Source of the DNA: Candidatus Moraniibacteriota bacterium | GTDB taxonomy: Bacteria; Patescibacteriota; Minisyncoccia; Moranbacterales; UBA1568 | Length of the DNA: 41,279 nucleotides | Reading direction: 5' to 3' | Assembly: GCA_013334575.1 (NCBI GenBank) | Contig: JAAXXG010000001.1 | Coordinates: 1-41,279 of the forward strand | Shown: positions 22,541 to 30,472 of the stretch, piece by piece | Layout of the letters: every line of letters starts with the position of its first letter | Position numbering within the stretch: position 1 is the first letter of the stretch | Made by a program: the position numbers and the translations under genes | The notes under the pieces: generated by a model | What the model was told of the DNA's origin: nothing | Databases searched by the model: none | The model's input: only the letters and a program-made list of their open reading frames with translations

Positions 22541-23800
22541 ATGGGAATCTTTTCTGCGAAGGGGAAAAAGGACGTGTTCCTGTCGCTCGATATCGGGACG
22601 GAGGTCGTGAAGGCCTTGGTCTGTCGTATCGACCGCGATGCGGGAAGAGCCGAGGTCATCGGTGTCGGAAGGACCGCGCAGAAGGCGGGAAACATGCAGA
22701 GCGGCGCCGTTTCCGATATATCCGGAGTCATCGAATCGTCGCGGGAGGCGATCGCGCTCGCCAAGAAGAACGCCGGCCTGCGGGATGTGCGCAAGAGCAT
22801 CATCGGGATCGCCGGCGAGCTCGTGAAGGGGACCACGACCACCGTCCATTACGACCGCGTGAACCGGAACATCCGAATCGGCATGCCCGAATTACGGATG
22901 ATCATCGAGAAAGTCCAGGAAAAGGCCTTCGAACGAATACGACGGCAGCTGGCCTGGGAGACGGGGCAGAGCGATATCGAGGTAAAGCTGATCAACGCGG
23001 CTCTGGTCGATGTCCGGATCGACGGCTATCGGAAAACGAACCCGCTCAATTTCCAAGGCGGCGACGTATCGATGAGCGTTTTCAACGCGTACGCGCCGAT
23101 GGTGCATCTCGGGGCGTTGGAGACGATCGCGGGCGAGCTGGGACTCGACCTCCTGTCCGTCGCGGCGGAACCGTATGCCGTGGCGCGCGCGGTCGAGGTC
23201 GAGGACATGATGGACTTCAGCGCCATTTTCATAGATGTCGGCGGCGGGACCACCGATATCGCCGTGGTGCGCAATGGCGGACTCGAAGGTACGAAGATGT
23301 TCGCGCTCGGCGGCAGAGCCTTCACGAAACGGCTCGCGCAGGTGTACGGCATCCCGTTCGATGTCGCGGAGCGGCTGAAGATCGATTTTTCTCTCGGGAA
23401 GCTCGACCCGCAGCGCACCGCCGAGATATCGCAGGTCTTCGAGGAAGATTGTCGCGTCTGGCTCGGTGGCGTGGAACTTTCGCTCTCGGAATTCGCGGAG
23501 ACGGATCTGCTTCCTCATCGCATCTTCCTGTGCGGCGGCGGATCGGGATTGCCGGGAATCCGGTCGGCGCTGCTTTCCGACCGGTGGTCGAACGACCTTC
23601 CGTTCGGAAGCGGTATCGAGGTCGGATTTCTGCAGCCGAAGGACATCGTGCGAGTCGTCGATACCACGGAGCAGCTCGGTAACCCGCAGGATGTGCCGCC
23701 GTTGTCGCTCGCGAACCTGGTTCTTCTGGAAGAGCTGGAAGGGGAGCGCATGCTGGCCGACCTTCTGCGCAAGAGCATGGAATCGATCGATCGGAAATAA
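22541..23800 (+). CDS. FtsA-like actin-fold cell division protein
   Basis: A 419-residue actin-fold ATPase most like FtsA, which tethers FtsZ to the membrane. LSLDIGTEVVKALVCRI is the phosphate-1 region. VIGVGRTAQKAGNMQSGAVSDI is the FtsA-specific stretch leading into a subdomain-1C-like region (about residues 80-160). IFIDVGGGTTDIAVV is phosphate 2, and FLCGGGSGLPGIRSAL the adenosine motif. The last 20 residues form an amphipathic helix that could bind membrane. PilM of type IV pili has a similar fold, but the FtsA-type segments argue for division. The open frame extends upstream; the ATG at 22541 after an extended -10 is the likely start. Confidence 0.8.
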   Translation: MGIFSAKGKKDVFLSLDIGTEVVKALVCRIDRDAGRAEVIGVGRTAQKAGNMQSGAVSDISGVIESSREAIALAKKNAGLRDVRKSIIGIAGELVKGTTTTVHYDRVNRNIRIGMPELRMIIEKVQEKAFERIRRQLAWETGQSDIEVKLINAALVDVRIDGYRKTNPLNFQGGDVSMSVFNAYAPMVHLGALETIAGELGLDLLSVAAEPYAVARAVEVEDMMDFSAIFIDVGGGTTDIAVVRNGGLEGTKMFALGGRAFTKRLAQVYGIPFDVAERLKIDFSLGKLDPQRTAEISQVFEEDCRVWLGGVELSLSEFAETDLLPHRIFLCGGGSGLPGIRSALLSDRWSNDLPFGSGIEVGFLQPKDIVRVVDTTEQLGNPQDVPPLSLANLVLLEELEGERMLADLLRKSMESIDRK

Positions 23801-23811
23801 ACGGGAGACGT

Positions 23812-25638
23812 ATGCCTCAGATTTTCTATACGACTCAGGACGAGGAAATCCTCTCGCTTGTCGGGCGTCTCCGTTCGTCGGAACTCCTGGAGAACGTTTT
23901 CGTGATACCCAAACGGGCTCTTGTCCTGCAGAGTATCGTCAATCTCAGGATGCTCGCACGGGAAGCGGAGAAATCCGGGAAACACGTCGCGATCGTCACG
24001 CAGGACGAGAACGGACGCCGCCTTGCCGAGAAAGCCGGACTCGAGACCCGTCCGTATTCGGAAGAGGCGGCCCGCGAGCCGGAACCGGTCGTATATGCGG
24101 AAGAGGCGGAGGAGGACCATCCGCGCGTCTCCGTTCCGGCAGGTTCGGTGGGAACGCCGGATTTTTACGGGAGTCAGCGTCCGGAGATGTCCACTTCTCC
24201 TTCTTCCGATACTTCCGCCTCGCTGCGGCTCCGGGTCCGTGATACGTCGCCGAAATTCAAGACGGCGCTTAACTCGATGGAGACGCCGCCCGATTCGACT
24301 CCGGTGCCGCAGGTTCCTCCGGTCCGACCGTCGATCCCGTCCGGACCGTCCGATGCCGGCAGGCTTACCCGCGTCTTTTCCTCGTCGCCGTCTCGGGAAC
24401 AGTCGGCACCCCCGTCTCCGCGTTCCGCGACGAAACGCGTACCGCAGGCGAAATCGCGTAAAGCGCGCTCCTCCGTGACCGTCGATACGAAGGGGCGGGC
24501 CCTGTTCGTCGCGTTCGTCGCGCTTTCCGTCGTCTTCCTGGTGGGAACGGGGGCGTTCATCCTTCTTCCGAAGGCGGTGGTTTCCGTGACTCCGCAGTCG
24601 CAGTCACAGGACATAGAAATGGATTTCGAGGCCAGGACCGACCCTGCGGCCGTCGGCGACCGCATCGTTTCGGCGCGTGTCGTCGAGCGGGATGAAACGG
24701 TAAGCGTGACCGTCGAGACGACCGGATCGTCTGCCGGCGCAGGCTCGAAGGCGTCGGGGCATATCGTCATCACGAACGAGTACGGCTCCGATCCGCAGCA
24801 GCTTGTCGCCACGACCAGGTTCCAGACGTCGGACGGGAAGGTGTTCCGCCTGACGAAGGGCGTGACCGTTCCGGGAGTTTCCGGTTCAGGGAAGCCGGGG
24901 GTCGCGGAAGCGGAGGTCGTGGCCGATGCGTCGGGCGATTCGTACAACGTGGGGCCGACCGATTTCACGATCCCCGGATTCGCAGGCGGACCGAAAGCGG
25001 GAAAAATCTACGCGAAGTCCTCGGCGCCGATGAGCGGCGGGTCCTCTGCCGGATCTGGCGGATCGGCTGCCGTCGCGGCGGCCGATATGGAGCGGGCGCG
25101 ATCGGAGGCGGAAGCGAAGTTCCTCGACTCGATGAAGGACTCGCTTTCCAGGGATCTCGCGACCGACGAGCGGTTCGTTCCGGATTCCATCGATATCGCC
25201 CAGGTCGGGACGCCGTCCGTCCCCTCGGTCGGATCGGTGGCGGCGTCCTTCGAATACAAGGCCTCGTTCCATGGCCGGGTATTCGTATTTTCCGAAGCAT
25301 CGCTCCGCGAGAAGACGGCCGCGCTCCTTCGTAAGAATTTCTCGGTTCCGGAGTCGTTCTCGACGAAGGACGTGACCTTCCGATATGAGGCGGGGACTTC
25401 GGATTTCCAAAACGGTTCGATCCGCTTCAAGGCCGGCGTGAGCGCGCTCTTCGTTGCGGCGGTCGACGTGAGCGGTCTCCGGACGGACCTGCTCGGCAAG
25501 GACGCCGACGAAATAAAGCCGCTGCTCGAACAACATCCGGAAGTGAAGAATATCGAGATAGAACTGCGACCGAAGGGATTGTCCTTCGCGGTTCCCCGCG
25601 ATCCGAAGCGGGTTACCGTAACGGTCGCATCCCCGTAA
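23812..25638 (+). CDS. membrane-anchored baseplate-J-like protein
   Basis: A 608-residue protein in three parts. Residues 1-85 form a compact alpha/beta domain (VFVIPKRALVLQSIVNLRML, HVAIVTQDENGRRLAEKAG). Residues 86-225 are disordered, rich in Pro/Ser/Arg. One membrane helix (about 227-255, LFVAFVALSVVFLVGTGAFILLP) leads to a long exterior part with beta segments (VVSVTPQSQSQDIEMDF, GHIVITNEYGSDPQQLVATTRF, and VPGVSGSGKPGVAEAEVVAD). This exterior resembles the baseplate-J-like proteins reported in candidate phyla genomes. Its function there is unknown. It starts 11 bases after the FtsA-like gene, so the two are probably made together. No phage genes are nearby, so a prophage remnant is unlikely. 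Confidence 0.65.
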   Translation: MPQIFYTTQDEEILSLVGRLRSSELLENVFVIPKRALVLQSIVNLRMLAREAEKSGKHVAIVTQDENGRRLAEKAGLETRPYSEEAAREPEPVVYAEEAEEDHPRVSVPAGSVGTPDFYGSQRPEMSTSPSSDTSASLRLRVRDTSPKFKTALNSMETPPDSTPVPQVPPVRPSIPSGPSDAGRLTRVFSSSPSREQSAPPSPRSATKRVPQAKSRKARSSVTVDTKGRALFVAFVALSVVFLVGTGAFILLPKAVVSVTPQSQSQDIEMDFEARTDPAAVGDRIVSARVVERDETVSVTVETTGSSAGAGSKASGHIVITNEYGSDPQQLVATTRFQTSDGKVFRLTKGVTVPGVSGSGKPGVAEAEVVADASGDSYNVGPTDFTIPGFAGGPKAGKIYAKSSAPMSGGSSAGSGGSAAVAAADMERARSEAEAKFLDSMKDSLSRDLATDERFVPDSIDIAQVGTPSVPSVGSVAASFEYKASFHGRVFVFSEASLREKTAALLRKNFSVPESFSTKDVTFRYEAGTSDFQNGSIRFKAGVSALFVAAVDVSGLRTDLLGKDADEIKPLLEQHPEVKNIEIELRPKGLSFAVPRDPKRVTVTVASP

Positions 25639-25655
25639 TCAGAAGACTTCCCGCT

Positions 25656-25940
25656 ATGTCCTCGCTTTCGAACGCCCGCGGAGGGGATGCCCGTCGCGAA
25701 CGGATGGCGGAATACCGTCGGCTTCAGTCCCAATCGGTCATTCTTGAACAGGATCTCCGGAAGAAGCGTCGCCGTCATGATGAGCTGGTCGACGATATCC
25801 GTCGCCTGAAGAAGGAGATGGTCCGGCTCGATACCGAACTCCGGGAGCGCCAGAGCGAGGAGGCCCGTGCCGCCAAGGATCTGGGAGTCTTGGAAATCGA
25901 AGCCTCTAGGACGAGGAAGCGGATGAACCTGCTTGCCTGA
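25656..25940 (+). CDS. small coiled-coil protein
   Basis: A 94-residue, highly charged protein with no membrane helix. From about residue 20 to 90 it forms an uninterrupted heptad pattern (LEQDLRKKRRRHDELVDDI, VRLDTELRERQ, LGVLEIEASRTRKRM), so it should form a coiled coil. It follows the baseplate-J-like gene by 17 bases and probably belongs to the same unit. A partner for the FtsA-like or anchored protein is a reasonable guess, but nothing shows it. Confidence 0.65.
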   Translation: MSSLSNARGGDARRERMAEYRRLQSQSVILEQDLRKKRRRHDELVDDIRRLKKEMVRLDTELRERQSEEARAAKDLGVLEIEASRTRKRMNLLA

Positions 25941-25955
25941 ACCGGGCGGTTTCCG

Positions 25956-25985
25956 CTATCCTTCGGGATAGTCAGGTCTTTTTCG
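25956..25985 (+). terminator. hairpin after the coiled-coil gene, weak terminator
   Basis: CTATCC-TTCG-GGATAG is a 6-bp stem with a UUCG loop, followed after seven bases by CTTTTTCG. It could partly end transcription before alaS. Confidence 0.45.
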
Positions 25986-26012
25986 TTTGGACGATTCCTT
26001 ATCCCGAACCAT

Positions 26013-27872
26013 ATGCCGCTTACCGCCGACTCGCTTCGGAAGAAATACCTCGACTTCTTCGCCTCGAAAGGGCATACCGTTATTCCGTCCGCCTCGCTCG
26101 TGCCGGCGGAGACGGACGCCTCGACGCTGTTTACGACCGCGGGCATGCATCCGTTGGTCCCGTATCTTCTGGGTGAGAAGCATCCCGGAGGTTCGCGCGT
26201 CACGGACGTGCAGAAGTGTGTCCGCACGGGCGATATCGACGACGTAGGCGATAACCGTCACCTCACCTTCTTCGAGATGATGGGAAACTGGAGTTTCGGC
26301 GACTACTTCAAGCGCGAGGCGATCGAGTGGAGCTTCGAGTTCCTGACGGACCCGAAATGGCTCGGCCTGGACAAGAACCGTCTCTACGTGACGGTATTCA
26401 AGGGTGAGGACGGGATTCCGCGCGACGAGGAATCGATCGCGGTCTGGCAGGAGGTCTTCGCGAAGGCGGGAATCTCGAGCGGTGTCGCGGGCGACGACGA
26501 GCGTGCCGGCGAGGGGATACGGATCTTCCCGCTCGGCGTGGACGACAACTTCTGGATCGCGGGCGCGACCGGACCCTGCGGTGGCGATACCGAGATGTTC
26601 TACGACATGCGCCCTGAGGAGGGGCCGCTTACGGGCAGGTTCGGCGACCTCGTGGATTCGTTCCGGATCATGGAGGTCTGGAACGACGTCTTCATGGAGT
26701 TCAACAAGACGGCGGACGGCGTTTACGAAAAGCTGGCCAAGCCCAACGTTGATACCGGTATGGGCGTCGAACGGACACTCGCGGTGCTTTCCGGAAAAAC
26801 GACCGTCTTCGAGACCGACCTCTTCGCCGATATGTTCGCGAAGATCGAGGAATTGTCCGGAATGAAGTATGGCGACCTGTCTGACGAACAATATATCGCC
26901 GAAGGGAAAAAATGCTGGGTGGACGTGCGCCGTCAGTTCCGGATAGTGGCCGATCACATCAAGGCGGGCACCTTCATGATGGCCGACGGCGTGGTGCCGC
27001 TGAATACCGGTGCCGGCTATGTCTTGCGCCGACTGATCCGCCGCGCGGTCCGATACGGCAAGCTGCTCGGTATAGAGCATGATTTCGCGGTACGACTCGC
27101 TTCGATCGTCATATCGCAGTTCGGTGATTTCTATCCCGAGTTGGCCGCGAGAAAGGCGTTGATTTTGGAGGAATTCGCGAAAGAGGAGGCGAAGTTCCGC
27201 GAGACATTGGAGCGCGGGATGAAGGAGTTCGAAAAGATGATCGGCTCGGGCATCAGCGGGAGCGAGGCATTCGACCTCTACCAGAGTTTCGGTTTCCCGT
27301 TCGAGCTGACACGCGAACTCGCGAAGGAGCGCGGCATAGACATCGACGAGCGGGGATTTCAGGAGGAACTCCGAAAGCACCAGGATCTTTCCCGGACCGC
27401 TTCCGCCGGCATGTTCAAGGGCGGGCTTCAGGAACAGGATGAGAATTCCGCAAAGCTTCACACCGCGACGCACCTCCTCCAGGCTGCGCTCCGTCAGGTG
27501 CTCGGTCCGCACGTCTCCCAGAAGGGGTCCAACATTACGCCGGAACGCCTCCGATTCGATTTCACTCACCACGAGAAGATGAGTCCGGAACAGATCGCCA
27601 AGGTGCAGGATCTCGTAAATGAGGCGATCCGAGCCGATGTGCCGGTCGTCTGTGAGGAACTGCCCGTGGACGAGGCCAAGGAGCGCGGCGCACTCGGTGT
27701 GTTCGATAGCAAGTATGGCGATACCGTAAAGGTCTATACCGCGGGGGAATATTCGAGTGAGATCTGCGGCGGTCCGCACGCGACCCGCACCGGCGAGCTG
27801 GGCCGGTTCCGTATCAAGAAGGAGGAGGCTTCCTCGGCCGGCGTGCGACGCATAAAGGCGGTGCTGGAGTAG
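26013..27872 (+). CDS. alaS: alanyl-tRNA synthetase, short form
   Basis: AlaRS charges tRNA-Ala and edits misformed Ser- and Gly-tRNA-Ala. The 619-residue protein begins LTADSLRKKYLDFFASKGH. Class II motif regions lie in CVRTGDIDDVGDNRHLTFFEMMGNWSFGDYF (shown here only by landmarks CVRTGDI and FFEMMGNWSFGDY) and GMGVERTLAVLSG. The editing domain has its zinc ligands HTATH and CGGPH. The protein ends just after that domain (GELGRFRIKKEEASSAGVRRI), without the C-Ala domain of about 200 residues that most bacterial enzymes carry for dimerisation and tRNA binding. Short forms occur in candidate phyla. The tRNA-Ala in this window has the G3-U70 pair it needs. Confidence 0.95.
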   Translation: MPLTADSLRKKYLDFFASKGHTVIPSASLVPAETDASTLFTTAGMHPLVPYLLGEKHPGGSRVTDVQKCVRTGDIDDVGDNRHLTFFEMMGNWSFGDYFKREAIEWSFEFLTDPKWLGLDKNRLYVTVFKGEDGIPRDEESIAVWQEVFAKAGISSGVAGDDERAGEGIRIFPLGVDDNFWIAGATGPCGGDTEMFYDMRPEEGPLTGRFGDLVDSFRIMEVWNDVFMEFNKTADGVYEKLAKPNVDTGMGVERTLAVLSGKTTVFETDLFADMFAKIEELSGMKYGDLSDEQYIAEGKKCWVDVRRQFRIVADHIKAGTFMMADGVVPLNTGAGYVLRRLIRRAVRYGKLLGIEHDFAVRLASIVISQFGDFYPELAARKALILEEFAKEEAKFRETLERGMKEFEKMIGSGISGSEAFDLYQSFGFPFELTRELAKERGIDIDERGFQEELRKHQDLSRTASAGMFKGGLQEQDENSAKLHTATHLLQAALRQVLGPHVSQKGSNITPERLRFDFTHHEKMSPEQIAKVQDLVNEAIRADVPVVCEELPVDEAKERGALGVFDSKYGDTVKVYTAGEYSSEICGGPHATRTGELGRFRIKKEEASSAGVRRIKAVLE

Positions 27873-27892
27873 TAGCAGACGACAAGATGTCC

Positions 27893-27918
27893 AAAAGGCG
27901 CCTGATAGGCGCCTTTTT
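27893..27918 (+). terminator. intrinsic terminator of alaS
   Basis: A perfect 10-bp stem AAAAGGCGCC/GGCGCCTTTT with a TGATA loop runs straight into a T-run. Confidence 0.9.
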
Positions 27919-27935
27919 CGGTCTCACATGGAATA

Positions 27936-27964
27936 TTGACAGAAGTTTAATAACGTGCTAAAAT
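27936..27964 (+). promoter_or_regulatory. promoter of the secreted-protein gene at 28033
   Basis: TTGACA, a 17-base spacer and TAAAAT are followed directly by the leader motif CTTCACAAACTAACC. Confidence 0.85.
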
Positions 27965-28032
27965 CTTCACAAACTAACCGCTCCGTCCCGGAGCATATTT
28001 CTGTTGTTTAACTAACTTCAAGGAGGTTTGCC

Positions 28033-28827
28033 ATGAAACAGTGGCTTCCCGTAGTGTTCGTCGCTCTGCTCTTCCCGGCATCATCGCTTCATGCGGAGTC
28101 ACGGCTGACTCCCGTTTCGATAGGTGTTTCGTCATCGCATTGTATGGAGTCCCAGCTGACTTTCGTTCCGATGAACGTTTCACCCTCGAGAGCTTCGTTG
28201 TTCCGTCCGAGGAAGGATATGGTAGCCGTCCTGTTAAGGAACGAAGACGCGCTTAAGATGATGCGTGATTTTGCAAACAGACCAGACGCGTCGCCAGAAC
28301 GGTATCGTCTCGATGAGGAGGCGCTCGCATCGATCCTGTTCAGTTTGCGAGGTTCGTCGGCTAATCTTTCCGAAGGCGACCGCGAGATTTTGAAACGGCA
28401 TTCGAAGGTCGCGCTGCGGCACCTTGCCGAAGATCCGGTGGGTCATGAGGAGGCGTTCGCGGATGAGTCCTTCATCGGCCGACTTCCGAATGCGGTCTAT
28501 ATGGAGGTCGTAAAGGCGAGCGCCCAACTCGGCGTAGACGTCGGCGACGCTGATGTTTCCCAGGCAGAACGATTGATGCGACGACAGTATGATGCCGTCA
28601 TCTCGGATGTTGTCTGGAAACTTCGCAGCGGAACGTTGAACAAGGAGGAGCGGAAAAGGTATGCCGATGCATTCGTGTTGTTGGCAGACTTCTCCCGCTA
28701 TCCTCTGAAGATGCATGGCATCGATGAGGATGAATATAAGCGTCTCAGCAGCGATTCGTCGCTGCCGTCGTTCATCCGGTCTTATCCGCTTGAGCCGTTG
28801 GGATTCCTGAAGGCATTTGGCAAATGA
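28033..28827 (+). CDS. secreted helical protein of unknown function
   Basis: A 264-residue exported protein with a clear Sec signal peptide (MKQWLPVVFVALLFPASSLHA, cleavage near residue 21). AGGAGG at 28021-28026 lies six bases before the ATG and fixes the start. The mature part has a Ser/Val-rich lead (residues 22-60) and then mostly helices (RNEDALKMMRDFANR, DEEALASILFSLRG, VSQAERLMRRQYDAVISDVVW, NKEERKRYADAFVLLADF). One cysteine is visible. I do not recognise the family. It is the first gene of a run of single-gene units and carries the shared A/C-rich leader. Confidence 0.75.
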   Translation: MKQWLPVVFVALLFPASSLHAESRLTPVSIGVSSSHCMESQLTFVPMNVSPSRASLFRPRKDMVAVLLRNEDALKMMRDFANRPDASPERYRLDEEALASILFSLRGSSANLSEGDREILKRHSKVALRHLAEDPVGHEEAFADESFIGRLPNAVYMEVVKASAQLGVDVGDADVSQAERLMRRQYDAVISDVVWKLRSGTLNKEERKRYADAFVLLADFSRYPLKMHGIDEDEYKRLSSDSSLPSFIRSYPLEPLGFLKAFGK

Positions 28828-28836
28828 TACATGGAG

Positions 28837-28875
28837 ACGGCGGGAGTGCTGAAAAGCTTCCCGCCGTTTGTCGTT
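28837..28875 (+). terminator. intrinsic terminator of the 28033 gene
   Basis: ACGGCGGGA pairs with TCCCGCCGT, with an inner GCT-GAAA-AGC hairpin, followed by a broken T-run TTGTCGTTT. Confidence 0.7.
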
Positions 28876-28928
28876 TCAGGGGGGTATCGGCATGGATTCG
28901 TCTGTCGGGACCGTTTTCGGGAAGACAA

Positions 28929-28957
28929 TTGACAGAACGGGTCGGAACCGGTATCAT
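28929..28957 (+). promoter_or_regulatory. promoter of rplU
   Basis: TTGACA, a 17-base spacer and TATCAT lie 32 bases before rplU. The leader lacks the A/C-rich motif of the neighbouring island genes. Confidence 0.85.
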
Positions 28958-28989
28958 GGAAACATTGTAAAACCTTACCTGAAAGGGCT

Positions 28990-29298
28990 ATGTTGGCTAT
29001 TATCCGCACCGGAGGCAAGCAGTACCTGGTGACCGAGGGGGAAAAACTGAAGATCGAGTCGGTCGAAGGGGAGGCCGGCGCGACCGTGACGTTCGAGGCG
29101 CTCTATGTCGGGGACGGCGCCGAGGCGACCGTCGGGACCCCGGTCCTTACGGGAGCGAAGGTCGAGGCGAAGATCCTCTCGCAGGACCGCCACGACAAGG
29201 TCTTCGGTATCAAGTACAAGCCGAAGAAGCGCTACAAGGTGAAGTTCGGCCATCGCCAGGCCTTCACCGAGGTCGAGATCGTCAAGATTTCCAAGTAG
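28990..29298 (+). CDS. rplU: 50S ribosomal protein L21
   Basis: Ribosomal protein bL21 binds 23S rRNA with L20. The 102-residue protein opens MLAIIRTGGKQYLVTEGEKLKIE and ends HRQAFTEVEIVKI, with KYKPKKRYKVKFGHRQ as the RNA-binding segment. All are family signatures. In most bacteria rplU is followed by rpmA; here the two are 15 kb apart, and rplU is a single-gene unit with its own promoter and terminator between lineage-specific genes. Confidence 0.97.
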   Translation: MLAIIRTGGKQYLVTEGEKLKIESVEGEAGATVTFEALYVGDGAEATVGTPVLTGAKVEAKILSQDRHDKVFGIKYKPKKRYKVKFGHRQAFTEVEIVKISK

Positions 29299-29314
29299 TC
29301 CGGATCGGCGAAAG

Positions 29315-29341
29315 AAATCCTCCGCGAGGGGGATTTTTTTT
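29315..29341 (+). terminator. intrinsic terminator of rplU
   Basis: AAATCCTCC pairs with GG-G-GGATTT around a GCGA tetraloop, followed by a long T-run. Confidence 0.85.
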
Positions 29342-29480
29342 ATCGCCGGATTTGACCGAAACGTCGGCATACGCGGGATAACGGGGAAGTTACCCGTATA
29401 TTGCGAGAGGGTATGATGTGAAATGCGAGGAATATCCTCGGCTGTCCGCATATTATGCCGGCTTTTCCGTGCGTGTTCGG

Positions 29481-29508
29481 TTGACAGCTGACGGAAATAC
29501 GATATCGT
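29481..29508 (+). promoter_or_regulatory. promoter of the split gene at 29546
   Basis: TTGACA, a 16-base spacer and TATCGT. The leader that follows contains CTTTCAAAACTCAACC. The 140 bases before the promoter hold nothing I can name. Confidence 0.75.
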
Positions 29509-29545
29509 AAAGACAAATCTTTCAAAACTCAACCACACAACGACC

Positions 29546-30341
29546 ATGGGAGTAAATACGTTTTTCCGTCTTATCGGGTTTTCGCTCCTGCCGACGGAGC
29601 GGCTTGTCCGTCTTGTGGACGGCATATCGCTTGAGCAACAGGCGCGGCGTCGCCTATGCCGGGCGTGGGCGGAGCTGGACCTGCTCGAGTCCCTTTTTCC
29701 GGACGATGCGGATGCCAGTCTGCCGATGGCGTCGTTGCGTGCACAGCTGCGAACCGGCGAGCTGATGCTCGACATGTCGAGAGTCGATGATGGACCGTGG
29801 ATCGAAATGTGCCTGAAGGTCTTCGATCGTGTCGTTCGTACGATACGAAGCCTTACGGAGGTGAACGCATCCGGCGCGCTCGGAAGGGCGGCGGCGTCCG
29901 ATCTTCGGCGGGCGATGGTCGGACATCACGAAGATCTGTTCGATTCGCTCGCGTGGGGGGGATCCGCGGATCTTGCGCGTCGCCTTTCATTCGGCTGCTT
30001 CCGATGACGCGGAGCGCTATGCCCGCGACTTGCGGAGAGTGATGGGTGCCGTACTGGTTTCGCGTCACATGACGAAACGTGGCTGGAGCGATATCGCCAG
30101 GAGGGTCGATGCGTTGCGTCTGGCGCTCTTCATCAGGGTTCTCGTTCTCGGGTTCGTCGACAGGATGCGACACGGAGACCTCCCGCGACTCGAAGGCTTT
30201 CGGAAATTCGTGGCATCCGTGCGTGACGGTCTTCGTGGGCCGGTCGGACGGGTCTACGAGAATCAAACCCTGTTTCTTTACGAATGTCGGCGGTTCGCGC
30301 AGTCGCTTTCCGTCACGCACGGTTCCCGGAGCGTGGCATAG
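29546..30341 (+). pseudogene. helical protein gene split by a frameshift in a G7 run
   Basis: Two overlapping frames (29546-30007, 153 residues; and one open to 30341, 122 residues from the ATG at 29973) appear to be one gene. Seven G lie at 29955-29961. Removing one G joins the frames smoothly (DSLAWGDPRILRVAFHSAAS) into a 264-residue protein, the size of its neighbours. The product is soluble and helical (LEQQARRRLCRAWAELDLL, WSDIARRVDALRLALFIRVL), with no signal peptide, and its family is unknown. The shift may be an assembly error, a true mutation, or slippage that switches the gene on and off. As read, the first frame ends in GCFR with a stop at 30005-30007. Confidence 0.65.
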
Positions 30342-30350
30342 GCCGAAACG

Positions 30351-30392
30351 AATCCCCCCTCGGGCAAAGTCTTGAGGGGGTTTCGCTTTTTT
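30351..30392 (+). terminator. intrinsic terminator of the split gene
   Basis: CCCCCTC pairs with GAGGGGG across a 12-base loop, flanked by AA and TT, with TTTCGCTTTTTT after it. It lies 10 bases after the second frame's stop, supporting 30341 as the real gene end. Confidence 0.8.
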
Positions 30393-30406
30393 CCGGCGAT
30401 GCCAGG

Positions 30407-30435
30407 TTGACGTCCGGGCTTGGCACGGGTATCAT
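30407..30435 (+). promoter_or_regulatory. promoter of the gene at 30473
   Basis: TTGACG, a 17-base spacer and TATCAT, followed by the leader CTTTTACAACAACCAA. Confidence 0.85.
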
Positions 30436-30472
30436 TCCGTGAATCTTTTACAACAACCAAACGCATATCGCC

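Noticed and set aside
22541-23800. PilM of a type IV pilus system
   Set aside because: The fold fits, but FtsA-type segments after the first phosphate loop fit better, and the following genes are not PilN/PilO-like in size or layout.
23812-25638. Prophage remnant because of the baseplate-J-like region
   Set aside because: The protein has a membrane helix and a disordered cytoplasmic part, and no other phage genes are nearby.
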